Below are positions 1 to 10,512 of a DNA stretch of 64,000 nucleotides, piece by piece. The notes below the pieces were generated by a model. It made no database searches, was not told the DNA's origin, and saw nothing but the letters and a program-made list of their open reading frames with translations. Source of the stretch: Archangium violaceum. Its GTDB lineage: Bacteria; Myxococcota; Myxococcia; Myxococcales; Myxococcaceae. The position numbers and the translations under genes are program-made. How positions within the stretch are numbered: the first letter of the stretch is position 1; each line of letters begins with the position of its first letter. The DNA is taken from contig NZ_CP069338.1 in NCBI RefSeq assembly GCF_016859125.1, positions 12,279,501 to 12,343,500 on the forward strand, given 5' to 3'.

Positions 1-1262
1 AACATCGCTTGGAAGAGCGGGCTGTGGCTCAGGCCGCGCGCCGGCTGCAGGGCCTCCACCACCTTCTCGAAAGGCACGTCCTGGTGCGCGAACGCGTCCA
101 GGCACACCTGCCGCACCCGGCCGAGCAGCTCGGTGAAGGTGGGGTCCCCCTCCATCCGCGCACGCATCACCAGCGTGTTGACGAAGAAGCCGATGATGGA
201 CTCGGTCTCCCGGCGCTTGCGGCTGGCGAACGGCGAGCCGATGGGGATGTCCTCCTGCCCGCTCAGGCGGTACAGCAGGGTGGAGAAGGCCCCCAGCAGC
301 ACCATGTACAGGGTGGCCCCCGCCTGCTGGCCCACCGCCTTCAAGCCACGGGCGAGCCCGGCATCGAACTGGAAGCGATGGGTCGCGCCCCGGAAGCTCT
401 GGACCGGAGGCCTCGGCCGATCCGTCATCAGGGAGAGCTGCGGCGGCACCCCGGCGAGCTGCTGCTTCCAATAGCCGAGCTGCGACTCGAGCACCGGCCC
501 CTCCAGGTGCTGGCGCTGCCACGCGGCGAAGTCGGCGTAGTGCAGCCCCTGCTCCGGGAGCGGTGAGGGCTTGCCCGCGGAGAAGGCCTCATAGAGCGAG
601 ATCAGCTCCCGCAGGAAGAGCCCCAACGACCACGCATCCGAGATGATGTGGTGCATGGTCACCAGCAACAGGTGCGAGCGCTCCTCCAGGCGCAGCAGGG
701 TGAGCCGCAGCAGCGGGCCCCGGGCCAGATCGAACGGACGCTGGGCCTCGGCCGCCGCCAACCGCTCCGCCTCCGCCTCACGTTCCGACTCCGGCAAGGC
801 CCGCAGCTCCACCACCGGGAGGTGCACGGGCGTGGGCGGAGCAATCACCTGCCGGGCCGCTCCCTCCACCATCGGGAAGACGGTGCGCAGGGACTCGTGG
901 CGCCGGACGATCTCCGTCAGGCAGCGCTCCAGCACGTCCACCTGGAGCGGACCCCGCAGCCGCACCGCGCTCGGGAGGTTGTAGGTGGCATTGCCGCCCT
1001 CGAGGCGGTCGATGAGCCACAGCCCCTGCTGCGAGAAGGAGAGCGGCAGGTTCCCCTCCCGGGGGACCGGGGACAGCCCCTGGGCACCGGCGTCTCCGCC
1101 ACGGCCGAGCAGCGCCAGCATCTCCGCCTTGCGGCGGGCCAGCTCGTCACGCAGCTCGGGCGTCAACGCGCCCTTGGGTGCGGAGATACGGAGCTGCGCT
1201 CCCTCCGCGCGCAGCTTGATGCCTCGGGCGGACAGCTCCGCCAGGAATTGCTCTGGGCTCAC
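1..1262 (-). CDS. NRPS subunit, docking + condensation domain (3' end outside window)
   Basis: The visible 420 residues are the amino end of a non-ribosomal peptide synthetase. Residues 1-52 match a TubC-type N-terminal docking domain (LSARGIKLRAEGAQLRISAP), which receives the chain from the upstream PKS. A condensation domain follows from about residue 65, with the active-site motif HHIISDAWS near residue 203; the usual Gly after Asp is Ala here. The GTG start is chosen because its GTGA overlaps the PKS stop by 4 nt and has an upstream GAAGAGG. Domain type (LCL-like) is an inference. Adenylation and carrier domains must lie left of the window, so substrate choice cannot be read. It is the last visible gene of the minus-strand cluster. 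Confidence 0.93.
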   Translation of the reverse strand, partial: MSPEQFLAELSARGIKLRAEGAQLRISAPKGALTPELRDELARRKAEMLALLGRGGDAGAQGLSPVPREGNLPLSFSQQGLWLIDRLEGGNATYNLPSAVRLRGPLQVDVLERCLTEIVRRHESLRTVFPMVEGAARQVIAPPTPVHLPVVELRALPESEREAEAERLAAAEAQRPFDLARGPLLRLTLLRLEERSHLLLVTMHHIISDAWSLGLFLRELISLYEAFSAGKPSPLPEQGLHYADFAAWQRQHLEGPVLESQLGYWKQQLAGVPPQLSLMTDRPRPPVQSFRGATHRFQFDAGLARGLKAVGQQAGATLYMVLLGAFSTLLYRLSGQEDIPIGSPFASRKRRETESIIGFFVNTLVMRARMEGDPTFTELLGRVRQVCLDAFAHQDVPFEKVVEALQPARGLSHSPLFQAM

Positions 1263-4200
1263 AGGACAACCTCTTCCATCTCTTCAGGAGACCCGTTCGC
1301 ATCGACGGCCGGGCTCAGCTCCGGGAGCACGTCGATGACCAACCGGGAGATGCTGGGACCCTGCAGCAGGGTCACCATGGGAATGACCACGCCGAGATCG
1401 GCCTCGAGCCGGTTCCTCAAATCAATGGACATCAGCGAGTCCAGGCCCAGGTTCAGCAGGGACTGGTGGACGTCCATCGAGGCCTCGGGCAGCGCGAGCA
1501 CCCGGCCCACCTGCTGGCGCAGGTAGTCCTCCAGCAACCGGGGGCGCGCCGAGGGTTCCGCCTCCAGGAGGGTGGCACGCACCCGGCCCGCCTCCGCGCC
1601 CTGCCCACCGGACGCCGCCGAGGCCTGCTCGCGGGCGAGCTCCGAGAGCATCGGAGAGGACACCGCCTGGGGGAAGGCCAGGAAGAAGCGCCGCCAGTCG
1701 AGCGAGGCCACCGCGAGCTGGGACAGGCCGCCGGAGAGGATGGCCTCCAGCGCCTCCACGCCCTGCTCCGGCGTCATGCTGCCGATGCCCTGCCGGCCGA
1801 GCTGCTCCAGGCCTCCCTCGCGGACGGCGAGGCCGATCTGGTTCCAGGGTCCATAGTTGATGCTGACCACCGGCCGCCCCTGCCGCCGCAGGGAGTGGGC
1901 CAGCGTGTCCAGGAAGGCATTGGCCGCCGAGTAGTTCGCCGCGCCCGAGCCAATCCACCCCACCAATGCCGGGATGGCCGAGAAGAGCGCGAAGAAGTCC
2001 AGCGGGGTGCCCTCGAGCAACCGGTGGAGCAGCCACGTCCCCGTCACCTTCGGACGCAGCACCTCGGCGAGCGAGCGCGCATCGAGGTTGACCAGCGTTC
2101 CGCCGTGGATGACGCCCGCGGTGTGCATCACGCCACGCAGGGCGGGCCAGCCCTCGTCGTGGAACACCTTCAAGAAGGCGGACAGCTTCGCCTCGTCCGC
2201 GATGTCCACCGAGGCCACGTGGACGCGGGCCCCCAGCGCCTCCATCGCCTGGATACTGGAGACCTGGTGCGCCAGCCGGCTCCCCGGCTCGAGGCGCTCC
2301 CATGACGAGCGCGGTGGCAGGGGCGTCCGTCCCAGCAACACCAGATGACGGGCCCCCCGCTCCACCATCCAGCGGGCCACGCACAGGGCCAGGTCACCGA
2401 GCCCGCCCGTGATGAGGTAGCTGGCGTCCGGGCGGAGCTGGACCCTGGCGCCGGGCCGGGCCTCCTCGCTGGCGCGCACCAGACGGGGCACGCGCCGCTC
2501 TCCTCCGCGCAGGGCGAGCTGATCTTCCCCACCGGGCGAGGAGAGCACCTCCAGCAGTTGCCGGGCGGACAGCTCGACGGAGTCCCGGGGATCCAGATCG
2601 ACCAGTCCCCCCCACAACCCCGGGTGCTCGGCTCCGATGACCCGGCCCAGACCCCACACCGGAGCCTGCACCGGCGCGAGTGGCGCGGACTCCTCGCCCG
2701 CGGGCTGAGCGCCCCGGGTGACGAGCCACAACCGGGACGACTCGGCCCTCGCGCCGCCCACCAGGGCCTGTACCAGGCGCAAGGCACTGCCGAGCCCCAG
2801 CGCCTCGTCCCGCTCCAGCGTCGCCGCGGTCGTCTCCTCCCAGCTCCGGGTATCCAGGCTCCAGAGGTGCACCACCGCGCGCGGAGGAACCTCCGCCTCC
2901 AACAGCCGGCCCATCAACCGCCGCAGTTGCTCGGGATCGTCCGGACGAAGCTGGTACCGGTCCTGCCCCAGTTCCACGAAGGACTCACCCGCGAACACCT
3001 GCGTGACGTGCTCGCCCCGGTCGGCCAGCAGCGCGGCCAACCGCTGCCCGATGCCCTTCCCATCGGAGAAGAGCACCCACCCCCCCGAAGGGGCCGCCGG
3101 AGCCGGTGCCTCCTGCCGCGCCTGGAGCTGCCACCGTACCTGATAGAGCAGCTGGCCCACGCCCCTGTCGGCCGGCGCCGGACCCGCGCGATCCACGAGC
3201 TGGATGCGCAGGCCGCTGGCCTCGGCGATCAATGCCCCGGACGCGTCGAGGATTCGCACGTCTCCCTCGAGCAGCTCCCGATTGCCGGCCTTGCTCGATC
3301 GGATGACATGGCTCCACACCTGTCCCTCGGGCTGCCGGTGGATCCGGAAGCGCCGCATCCCAGTGGGCAGGGCGAGCAGCCGGCCCGCCCCATCCAGACT
3401 GTCCGGCGCCAGCGCCCCGAGCAGCAGGAAGCAGTTGTCCAGCAGCGCGGGGTGGAAGCCGTAGGCCTTCGACTCGGGCGCGAGCGCCTCGGCCAGGCTC
3501 AGCCGTCCCAGCACCTCGCCCTCCCCCAACCAGAGCCGCTCGATGGCCCGCATGTGGGGCCCGTACTCCGCCCCGGAGGCGGCCACCTGGAGGTAGAAGT
3601 CCGACCCCTCCACGCTCACCGGGCAGCGGGCCTGGACCTGCTCCGGCGCCCCGGACACCGGAGTCTCGGACACCGGCGCCACCTCGGGAGCGGCCGGACG
3701 TGCCAGCGCGGAGGGCCTCGTCGCGGGGAGCTCGGCCTGGCTGCGCTCCTTCAGCCGCTCGAGGTGGACCAGGTTCTCCAGCACCCGCTCCTGCGGCGGG
3801 CCGAAGTCGAGCAGACAGGCGATCTCATCCACTCCGCTTCCCTGGAGCTGACGCACCAGCTCCATGCAGGACGAGGGCGTGCCGATCAGCGCCCGGGTGG
3901 AGACGAAGCGCTCGAAGAGGAAGCCGACGAACTCGTCGAGCTCCGCGGGCGAGAGCCGGGTGACGTCGACCTCCCGGACGCGGCTCTGCGCCAGCCCCTT
4001 CAGCAGCCCGATGTTGGCCTTGAGGTATTCGCAGTAGGGTCCGCGCGCCTGCTGGCACACCGTGTCGAAGTCCTCTCCGACGTAGGTGTGCAGCATGAGG
4101 GTGACAGTGCCCGCCTCCGGATCGAAACCGCGCCGGGCCCGCGCCTGCCGGTAGAGGGCGATCTTCTCCGCGAGCTGCTCCACGCCCTGATCCAACAGGT

Positions 4201-4780
4201 GGGTGAGCAGGTGGGTGCCGCGCTCGCCCGCCTGGATGAAGGTCTCCGGGTTGCTCGCGGCGGTGAGCCACACCGGCAGCTCCCGCTGGACGGGCGCCGG
4301 GTACGTCCGCAGCGAGACCTGCTTGCCGTTGCCGCTCGTCACCTCGACGGTGCCACCGCGCCACAGACGCCGCACCGTCTCCAGGCTCGCGTACATCTGC
4401 GCCGAGCGGTCCTTGTAGCGCTCGGGGAAGAAGGCGAAGTCATCGGGATTCCACCCGGACGCGAAGGAGATTCCGACGCGGCCTCCGGAGAGGTTGTCCA
4501 CGACGGCCCACTCCTCGGCCACGCGCAGGGGGTTGTGCAGCGGGAGCACCACGCTGCCCGCGTTCAGGCGGATGCGGCGCGTCTCCCGAGCCAGCGCCGC
4601 GTGGAGCACGGCCGGGTTCGGGTAGAGGCACCCCAGCGGAGTGAAGTGCCGCTCCGGCACCCACACGCTGGAGAAGCCGTGCTGATCGCCGAAGCGGGCG
4701 CTCTCGATGACCAGACGATACTTGTCGTTGCCGCTCAGCGCCGTCTCGTCGCTGGCGAAGAACATCAGTCCGAAATGCAT
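1259..4780 (-). CDS. PKS subunit: luciferase-like monooxygenase - DH C-half - KR - ACP
   Basis: This 1173-residue protein starts with a flavin-dependent luciferase-like monooxygenase of the natural-product type (residues 1-355, opening MHFGLMFFAS). Residues about 395-560 are only the C-terminal hotdog of a PKS dehydratase, with HPALLD near 443; the residue four after Asp is Leu instead of the usual Gln/His. A ketoreductase follows (structural half about 570-740, Rossmann motif YLITGGLGDLAL near 787, Ser/Tyr/Asn triad with NYSAANAF near 948), then an ACP with GLDSL near 1113. The start at 4780 is preferred over 4825 because GAGGAG lies 7 nt upstream and the family begins there. The N-terminal DH hotdog is at the end of the preceding gene. 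Probable role is oxygenation and beta-processing of one polyketide unit before transfer to the NRPS. Confidence 0.92.
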   Translation of the reverse strand: MHFGLMFFASDETALSGNDKYRLVIESARFGDQHGFSSVWVPERHFTPLGCLYPNPAVLHAALARETRRIRLNAGSVVLPLHNPLRVAEEWAVVDNLSGGRVGISFASGWNPDDFAFFPERYKDRSAQMYASLETVRRLWRGGTVEVTSGNGKQVSLRTYPAPVQRELPVWLTAASNPETFIQAGERGTHLLTHLLDQGVEQLAEKIALYRQARARRGFDPEAGTVTLMLHTYVGEDFDTVCQQARGPYCEYLKANIGLLKGLAQSRVREVDVTRLSPAELDEFVGFLFERFVSTRALIGTPSSCMELVRQLQGSGVDEIACLLDFGPPQERVLENLVHLERLKERSQAELPATRPSALARPAAPEVAPVSETPVSGAPEQVQARCPVSVEGSDFYLQVAASGAEYGPHMRAIERLWLGEGEVLGRLSLAEALAPESKAYGFHPALLDNCFLLLGALAPDSLDGAGRLLALPTGMRRFRIHRQPEGQVWSHVIRSSKAGNRELLEGDVRILDASGALIAEASGLRIQLVDRAGPAPADRGVGQLLYQVRWQLQARQEAPAPAAPSGGWVLFSDGKGIGQRLAALLADRGEHVTQVFAGESFVELGQDRYQLRPDDPEQLRRLMGRLLEAEVPPRAVVHLWSLDTRSWEETTAATLERDEALGLGSALRLVQALVGGARAESSRLWLVTRGAQPAGEESAPLAPVQAPVWGLGRVIGAEHPGLWGGLVDLDPRDSVELSARQLLEVLSSPGGEDQLALRGGERRVPRLVRASEEARPGARVQLRPDASYLITGGLGDLALCVARWMVERGARHLVLLGRTPLPPRSSWERLEPGSRLAHQVSSIQAMEALGARVHVASVDIADEAKLSAFLKVFHDEGWPALRGVMHTAGVIHGGTLVNLDARSLAEVLRPKVTGTWLLHRLLEGTPLDFFALFSAIPALVGWIGSGAANYSAANAFLDTLAHSLRRQGRPVVSINYGPWNQIGLAVREGGLEQLGRQGIGSMTPEQGVEALEAILSGGLSQLAVASLDWRRFFLAFPQAVSSPMLSELAREQASAASGGQGAEAGRVRATLLEAEPSARPRLLEDYLRQQVGRVLALPEASMDVHQSLLNLGLDSLMSIDLRNRLEADLGVVIPMVTLLQGPSISRLVIDVLPELSPAVDANGSPEEMEEVVL

Positions 4781-4802
4781 GGCAGCACTCCTCGACGGCG
4801 CG

Positions 4803-7800
4803 TCAACCGGGGATGAGCCGACCACGGGCGTGCAGCGTCCAGGGCTCGGACGCGCGCTCCGCCGGTCGACTGTGGATGTGGAAGGACAGGTCCTTGTCCG
4901 GACTGCCCGTCAGGCTCACCTGGACCGACTGAGCCCCGGTATCCGGGACGAACAGCACCTTGTTGTACTCGACCTCGCCGAGCACCAATGGCCTGGACCC
5001 GAACGCCTCGGCCGCCGCGGCCAGGGCCAGTTCCAGGTAGACCACTCCGGGCACCACCACCGCGCCCTGGATGCGGTGATCATTGATGAAGGTCAGGTGC
5101 CGCTGAGCCAGCTCGGTGGCCCAGACGTGGTGCCCGGGCAGGTGCGCGAGCTCCGGCAGGCGCCGGCCCAGCAGCGGATGTCCCCGGCCATTGGGCACGC
5201 CCACCACCGGAGTGCCGGAGGACGCGGCCTGCTCGCCGGGCTCCAACCAGTAGCGCTCGCGCTGGAACGGATAGGTGGGCAGTGCCACCCGGCGGCGCGC
5301 GAACTCCGCGTCGAAGCCCGCCCAGTCCACCGCCACCCCGCGCACATACAGCTCCGCCAGGCTCGACGACAGGGGCTGCCAGTCCGGCTGCCCGGGCCTG
5401 AGACTGGGAAGCCACCCCTCCTCCACCTCGGGCAGGCAGCGGCGCCCCAGCCCCAGCAGCGTCGGGGCCGGCCCCACCTCCAGGAACACCTCGCAGCCCT
5501 GGGCCCGCAGCGTCTCCATGCCGGCCAGGAACCGCACCGGCTCCCGCAGGTGCCGGCTCCAGTAGTGGGCGTTCAGCTCTCCCGCGTCGAGCGGCTTGCC
5601 GGTGAGGTTGGAGATCAACGGCACCCGGGACGGCGCGTAGCTCACGCCAGCGGCCACCTGCTGGAACGCGTCCAGCACCGGCTCCATCAGCGGCGAGTGG
5701 AAGGCGTGCGAGACATTCAACGCCCGCGTCTTCACCCCCTCGGCCTCGAGGGCTCCGACGACGGAACGCACGGCCTCGCGCCGCCCGGAGAGGACGATGC
5801 TCTCCGGCCCGTTGATCGCCGCGATCGACACCTCGCGGGCATGGGGACGGAGCGCCTCGGCCACCCGGGCCTCGGAGGCGAACACCGTCACCATCCCGCC
5901 ATCCCGAGGCAGCGCCTGCATCAGACGGCCGCGGGTGGCGATCAGCTTCAGACCGTCCTCCAGGCTGAAGACCCCGGCGACGCAGGCCGCCACGTACTCG
6001 CCCACGCTGTGACCCATCACGCACGCCGGCTCGATGCCCCAGGAGCGCCACAGGGTGGCCAGGGCGTACTCCAGTGCGAAGAGGGCGGGCTGGGTGTAGG
6101 CCGTCTCGTGCAGCAGCGCCCCCTCCTCGGGGCCGGAGAACAGCACCGACAGGAGCGGCTGCTCCAACAGCGGACGCAGCACCTCGTCGCACCGCTCCAG
6201 GGCACGCCGGAAGACGGGCTGGGTCTCGTGGAGCCGCCGGCCCATGCCCACATACTGCGAGCCCTGCCCGGTGAACAGGAAGGCCACCTTGGGGACACGC
6301 CGCCCCGCGAGCGAGCGGCTCCACACCGTGGAGGCCTGTCGACCCGCGGCGAAGTCCTCGAGCCGCGCGCGCAACTCCGTGCCCGTCTCCGCCACCGCAG
6401 CCAGCCGGTGCTCGAACCGCGAGCGCCCGGTGTTGGCGCTGAAGCAGACATCCGCCACGGAGAGCTCCGGGTGCGCCGCCAGCCAGGTGGCATGGCGCCG
6501 CGCCAGCTCCCGCAGGGCGGACTCGCTCCGGGCGGAGAGGCCGAGCACGTGCAGCGGACGCTCCTCCGACGCCCGCGCCGGAGCCGCCGCTGGAGCGGGA
6601 GCCTCCTCCAGGATGACGTGGGCGTTGGTGCCACCGAACCCGAAGGAGCTCACCCCCGCCAGGCGCGGCGTCCGACCCGAGGGCCAGGGCTGGCGCTCGG
6701 CGGGGATGGCCAGCGGGACGCCCTCGATGGAGATGTGCGGATTGAGCTTCTCGAAGTGCAGGTGCGCGGGGATCTCCTGGTGCTTGAGCGACAGCACCAC
6801 CTTGAGCACTCCCGTGATGCCCGCCGCCGCCTCCAGGTGGCCGACGTTGGTCTTCACGGAGCCGACCCAGCAGCGTTGCTCCGGCGAGCGGCCCGGCATC
6901 AGCACATCCCGGAGCGAGTGCAGCTCGATCGGATCCCCCAGGGGCGTACCGGTGCCGTGGGCCTCGACGTAGCCGATGCGGGTGGCGTCCACGCCGGCAT
7001 CCGCCAGGGCCTGCCGGATGACCTCCTGCTGAGCGGGTCCGTTGGGGGCGGTCAGCCCGTTGCTGCGCCCATCCTGGTTGACCGCGCTGCCCCGCACCAG
7101 GGCGAGGACGGTGTCGCCATCCCGGAGCGCGTCCGAGAGCCGCTTCAGCACCACCACGCCGGCGCCCTCGGAGCGCACGTAGCCATCGGCGCTGGCGTCG
7201 AACGTCTTGCAGCGGCCGTCCGAGGCCATCATGCGGGCCTGGGAGAAGGTGACGGTCAGGTGGGGGGCCAGGAGCAGGTTCACCCCGCCGGCCAGGGCCA
7301 GCGAGCACTCTCCGCGGCGCAGGCTCTGGCAGGCCTGGTGCAGCGCCACCAGCGAGGAGGAGCAGGCGGTATCCACGGCCATGCTCGGGCCGTGCCAGTC
7401 CATCAGATAGGAGAGCCGGTTGGCGGCGATGCTGAGCGCCCCGCCGGTACCGGAGTAGGCATCGAGCGCCCCGGTCCGCGAGAACTGGAGCTGCGCGTAG
7501 TCGCTGCTGCTGATGCCGATGAAGACGCCCGTCCGGCTCCCGGCGAGCGACGTGGGCGCGTAACCCGCGTTCTCCAGGGCCTCCCAGCCCACCTCCAACA
7601 GCAGCCGCTGCTGGGGATCGATGCCCCGGGCCTCGCGCGGGGAGATGCCGAAGAAACCCGGGTCGAAGCGGTCCACCTGCTCGAGGAAGCCGCCCCACCG
7701 CGTGCTCATCTTCCCGGGCGTGGCCGGAGTGGCCGCGTAGAAGGACTCCACGTCCCAGCGCTCCGGGGGAACCTCGCGGATGACGTCCCGCCCCCCGTGA

Positions 7801-9941
7801 AGGAGCGACCAGAAGGCCTCCGGCGACTCCGCCCCGGGGAGGCGGCAACCCATGCCGATGATGGCGATGGGCTCGTCCCGGCCCGCCTGCTCCAGACGCG
7901 GCGTGGAGACCCGGGAAACGCCCCCCGCCAGGTGCAGGGCAACGGCGTCGATGGAGGGATGGTCGTACACCAGCGTGGGAGACACCGGCCGGCCCAGCCA
8001 CTCCTGGAGCTCCCCGGACAACCCCACCGCCGCCGCCGAGTCCAGCCCGTAGCGGGAGAAGGGCTCTCGCGAATCAATGGACTGGGGCCCCACCTTCAGC
8101 CGCTCGGAGAGCCGCGCCACCAGCCAGCCCCGGATGGCCTCCGCCGCCGCGGACAACCGGTGCGCCGGGGCACGCTCCTCCCCCGCTCGGACACTCCCTG
8201 AGGACTTCGTGGCGTCCGTGCCCTCGCGCCACTGCGCCAGCACCTCCAGCGTCCCGTTCAGCAGGCCGGCGCGGCAGGCGCGGCGCTGAATCTTCCCGCT
8301 GGACGTCTTCGGGATGGTGCCCGTGCGGATCAACGCGATGGCGTGGACCTGCAACTCATGCCGGGCCAGGACGGCCTCGCGGATACGCGCCATCACCTCG
8401 GGGGCGGGCAGCTTCTCCTGGGAGCCCTTCTCCACCTCAAGCACGAGCGCGAGCCGCTCCTCCCCCTCCACGTCCACCGGGAACGCGGCGCTGCAGCCAC
8501 GCCGGAGCGCGGGATGGCTCTCCTCCGCGGCCAGCTCGATGTCCTGCGGGTAGTGGTTGCGGCCCCGGATGATGATCAGATCCTTGAGGCGGCCGGTGAT
8601 GAACAGCTCCTCGCCGCGCAGGAAGGCGAGATCGCCGGTGCGAAGGAACGGGCCCTCAGCGGAGCCCGCCAGCCGGGCGCCGAAGGTCTCCTCCGTCTCC
8701 CGCGGCCGGTTCCAATAACCCTGGGCCACGCTCGGGCCGCGCACCCAGAGCTCACCCACCGCGCCCGGCGAGCAGGGCTCGAGGGTCCGCGGGTCGACGA
8801 CGAGGAAGCGCTGATCCATCCACGCCCGCCCGCAGCCCACCAGGGGATGGGCCTCGAGGTGCACGGAGGGGACGGGCCGCACCTCGTGCTGCTCGAGCGC
8901 GGCCCCGTCCACCCACTCCACCACGGGCGGCTCGGCCGCGAGCCCACCGGCGACGAACACCGTGGACTCGGCCAGGCCGTAGCACGGGTAGAAGGCCTCC
9001 TTCCGGAAGCCGTAGGGGGCGAAGGTCTCCGCGAAGCGCTCCAGCGTCTGGAGCCGGATGGGCTCGGCGCCGTTGAAGGCGATCCGCAGGTGGCTCAGGT
9101 CCAGCCCCGCGCGCTGCTCCGGAGTGGTGCGCCGGACACACAGGTCATAGGCGAAGTTGGGTGCGCCGGTGATGGTCGCCCGGTAGTGGGAGAGGGCCCG
9201 GAGCCAGCGGATGGGGGCCTGGAGGAAGGCGGCGGGCGGCATCAACACACCGGGGCGCCCGCGGTAGAGCGACTGGAGCATCATGGCGATCAGCCCCATG
9301 TCGTGGAACAGGGGCAGCCACCCCACGTGGATGCTCTCCTCCGCGTCCGCCATGCCCCGCTTGAGCAGCTCCGAGTTGTGCAGGAGGTTGCGGTGGCTGA
9401 CCATCACCCCCTTGGGCGCCCCGGTGGAGCCGGAGGTGTACTGGAGGAAGGCCACCGTCTCCCCATGGATGGCGGGCGCCCGCCACTCCGAGGCCCGCGC
9501 CGGGTCCACGCGATCCGTCCCCAGCCACAGCAGCGAGGACATCACCGCGTTCTGGGCGCCCTGCTCCATCAGGAGGGGCCGGAGGGTCTCGGTGGTGAGC
9601 ACCACCTTCGCCTCGGCATCGGTGACGATGGCCTGCAGGCGGGTGAGGTTCTTGTCCGCCCGAGGCGGATAGGCGGGCACGGCCAGCACTCCGGCGTACA
9701 GGCAGCCGAAGAAGGCGGTCACGAACTCCAGGCCCGGCTGGTACAGGAGCAGCGCCCGCTCCCCGGCGGGCACCTGGGACTGGATGAGGGCGGCGATCGC
9801 CCGGGCCTGCCTGTCCAGCTCCAGGAAGGTCAGCCGGCCCGACTCGTTCTCCCCGTCCTGCAGGAAGGTGTAGGCCCATGCCTCGGGCTGGACCGTCGCC
9901 CGGAGGCGCAACAGGTCCACCAACGTCGAGACATCCTTCAT
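4803..9941 (-). CDS. FAAL-ACP-KS-AT-DH(N-half) loading and extension PKS
   Basis: A 1712-residue loading subunit. Residues 5-575 are a fatty acyl-AMP ligase (YTSGSTG near 170; [11 protein letters not shown] lysine motif near 560), which activates a free fatty acid. An ACP carries GLDSA near 633. The ketosynthase begins near 690 ([14 protein letters not shown]) and has DTACSSS near 855, [12 protein letters not shown] and [12 protein letters not shown]. The acyltransferase has GHSVGEY near 1311 and HAFHSP near 1413, the malonyl-type signature. The last 110 residues are the N-terminal dehydratase hotdog with HxxxGxxxxP ([12 protein letters not shown]) near 1619, then the frame ends at TGA. The ATG at 9941 has GAAGG 10 nt upstream; an in-frame ATG at 9971 is less likely. 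Fatty-acid chain length cannot be read. Confidence 0.93.
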   Translation of the reverse strand: MKDVSTLVDLLRLRATVQPEAWAYTFLQDGENESGRLTFLELDRQARAIAALIQSQVPAGERALLLYQPGLEFVTAFFGCLYAGVLAVPAYPPRADKNLTRLQAIVTDAEAKVVLTTETLRPLLMEQGAQNAVMSSLLWLGTDRVDPARASEWRAPAIHGETVAFLQYTSGSTGAPKGVMVSHRNLLHNSELLKRGMADAEESIHVGWLPLFHDMGLIAMMLQSLYRGRPGVLMPPAAFLQAPIRWLRALSHYRATITGAPNFAYDLCVRRTTPEQRAGLDLSHLRIAFNGAEPIRLQTLERFAETFAPYGFRKEAFYPCYGLAESTVFVAGGLAAEPPVVEWVDGAALEQHEVRPVPSVHLEAHPLVGCGRAWMDQRFLVVDPRTLEPCSPGAVGELWVRGPSVAQGYWNRPRETEETFGARLAGSAEGPFLRTGDLAFLRGEELFITGRLKDLIIIRGRNHYPQDIELAAEESHPALRRGCSAAFPVDVEGEERLALVLEVEKGSQEKLPAPEVMARIREAVLARHELQVHAIALIRTGTIPKTSSGKIQRRACRAGLLNGTLEVLAQWREGTDATKSSGSVRAGEERAPAHRLSAAAEAIRGWLVARLSERLKVGPQSIDSREPFSRYGLDSAAAVGLSGELQEWLGRPVSPTLVYDHPSIDAVALHLAGGVSRVSTPRLEQAGRDEPIAIIGMGCRLPGAESPEAFWSLLHGGRDVIREVPPERWDVESFYAATPATPGKMSTRWGGFLEQVDRFDPGFFGISPREARGIDPQQRLLLEVGWEALENAGYAPTSLAGSRTGVFIGISSSDYAQLQFSRTGALDAYSGTGGALSIAANRLSYLMDWHGPSMAVDTACSSSLVALHQACQSLRRGECSLALAGGVNLLLAPHLTVTFSQARMMASDGRCKTFDASADGYVRSEGAGVVVLKRLSDALRDGDTVLALVRGSAVNQDGRSNGLTAPNGPAQQEVIRQALADAGVDATRIGYVEAHGTGTPLGDPIELHSLRDVLMPGRSPEQRCWVGSVKTNVGHLEAAAGITGVLKVVLSLKHQEIPAHLHFEKLNPHISIEGVPLAIPAERQPWPSGRTPRLAGVSSFGFGGTNAHVILEEAPAPAAAPARASEERPLHVLGLSARSESALRELARRHATWLAAHPELSVADVCFSANTGRSRFEHRLAAVAETGTELRARLEDFAAGRQASTVWSRSLAGRRVPKVAFLFTGQGSQYVGMGRRLHETQPVFRRALERCDEVLRPLLEQPLLSVLFSGPEEGALLHETAYTQPALFALEYALATLWRSWGIEPACVMGHSVGEYVAACVAGVFSLEDGLKLIATRGRLMQALPRDGGMVTVFASEARVAEALRPHAREVSIAAINGPESIVLSGRREAVRSVVGALEAEGVKTRALNVSHAFHSPLMEPVLDAFQQVAAGVSYAPSRVPLISNLTGKPLDAGELNAHYWSRHLREPVRFLAGMETLRAQGCEVFLEVGPAPTLLGLGRRCLPEVEEGWLPSLRPGQPDWQPLSSSLAELYVRGVAVDWAGFDAEFARRRVALPTYPFQRERYWLEPGEQAASSGTPVVGVPNGRGHPLLGRRLPELAHLPGHHVWATELAQRHLTFINDHRIQGAVVVPGVVYLELALAAAAEAFGSRPLVLGEVEYNKVLFVPDTGAQSVQVSLTGSPDKDLSFHIHSRPAERASEPWTLHARGRLIPG

Positions 9942-10136
9942 GCCTGGAGAGCCTTCAAAGCCTGCGGTCATGCCCCACCTGCATCAATGCCATCGAAGGA
10001 ATTCCTCGCGGGGCACACCGGTGCCGTACCGCCGCCGCGGGGAAGGAAACGAAGCTGTCGGGTATTCGCCCCGCGCACGAGCCGCCGGCGCCACCACCAC
10101 GGCCCGGCGCGAGGACGTCACGTCACCGCCTGGTGA

Positions 10137-10475
10137 CTACTTGGGCGGGAAGTAGACCACGCCGCCAGCGGACGCCCGCCTCAGGGCGCTCACCGCCTCG
10201 TCCATGGTCGCCAGGTGGTGCAGCTCGCCCTCCTCGAAGGCCCCCGAGGCGTAGCCCACCATGACGGCGGTATGGGCGGCCTCCGCGTCCGGGAAGTCGA
10301 CGATGACCAGGAAGTGCCACTTCGCACCCCGGATGAAGTACGAGTGCATCACCTTGCCGCCCACCGAGCCGTAGAACTTCTGCGCGTAATCCTCGCGTCC
10401 CTCCAGGCTGTCGGGATTCTGCAGGAGGTTCTTGAGGACTTCGGCCTTGTACCGCGCGAGGATCATGTATTGCAT
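10137..10475 (-). CDS. GYD-domain protein in the biosynthetic operon
   Basis: A 112-residue protein starting MQYMILARYKAE, a small alpha/beta ferredoxin-like fold protein of the GYD family. AAAGG sits 8 nt before the ATG, so the longer upstream frame is rejected. It lies 37 nt downstream of the cyclodeaminase-like gene and about 195 nt upstream of the FAAL-PKS gene, on the same strand. Members of this family are found near metabolic enzymes but have no well-defined reaction. Here it may assist the tailoring or precursor step, but this is only inferred from position. Confidence 0.8.
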   Translation of the reverse strand: MQYMILARYKAEVLKNLLQNPDSLEGREDYAQKFYGSVGGKVMHSYFIRGAKWHFLVIVDFPDAEAAHTAVMVGYASGAFEEGELHHLATMDEAVSALRRASAGGVVYFPPK

Positions 10476-10512
10476 GACGATTGCCTTTCGGTTGTCGGGG
10501 TGAGACGTCTGG

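Noticed and set aside
4803-4805. PKS stop codon as a sequencing error fusing two subunits
   Set aside because: A strong ribosome site and a family-typical start follow within 22 nt, so a true gene boundary is the simpler reading; still worth a read check.
2345-8201. Long plus-strand frames across the PKS genes
   Set aside because: They are antisense shadows of clear PKS domains, rich in Arg, Pro and His, and have no family match or start site. This is usual in high-GC genomes.
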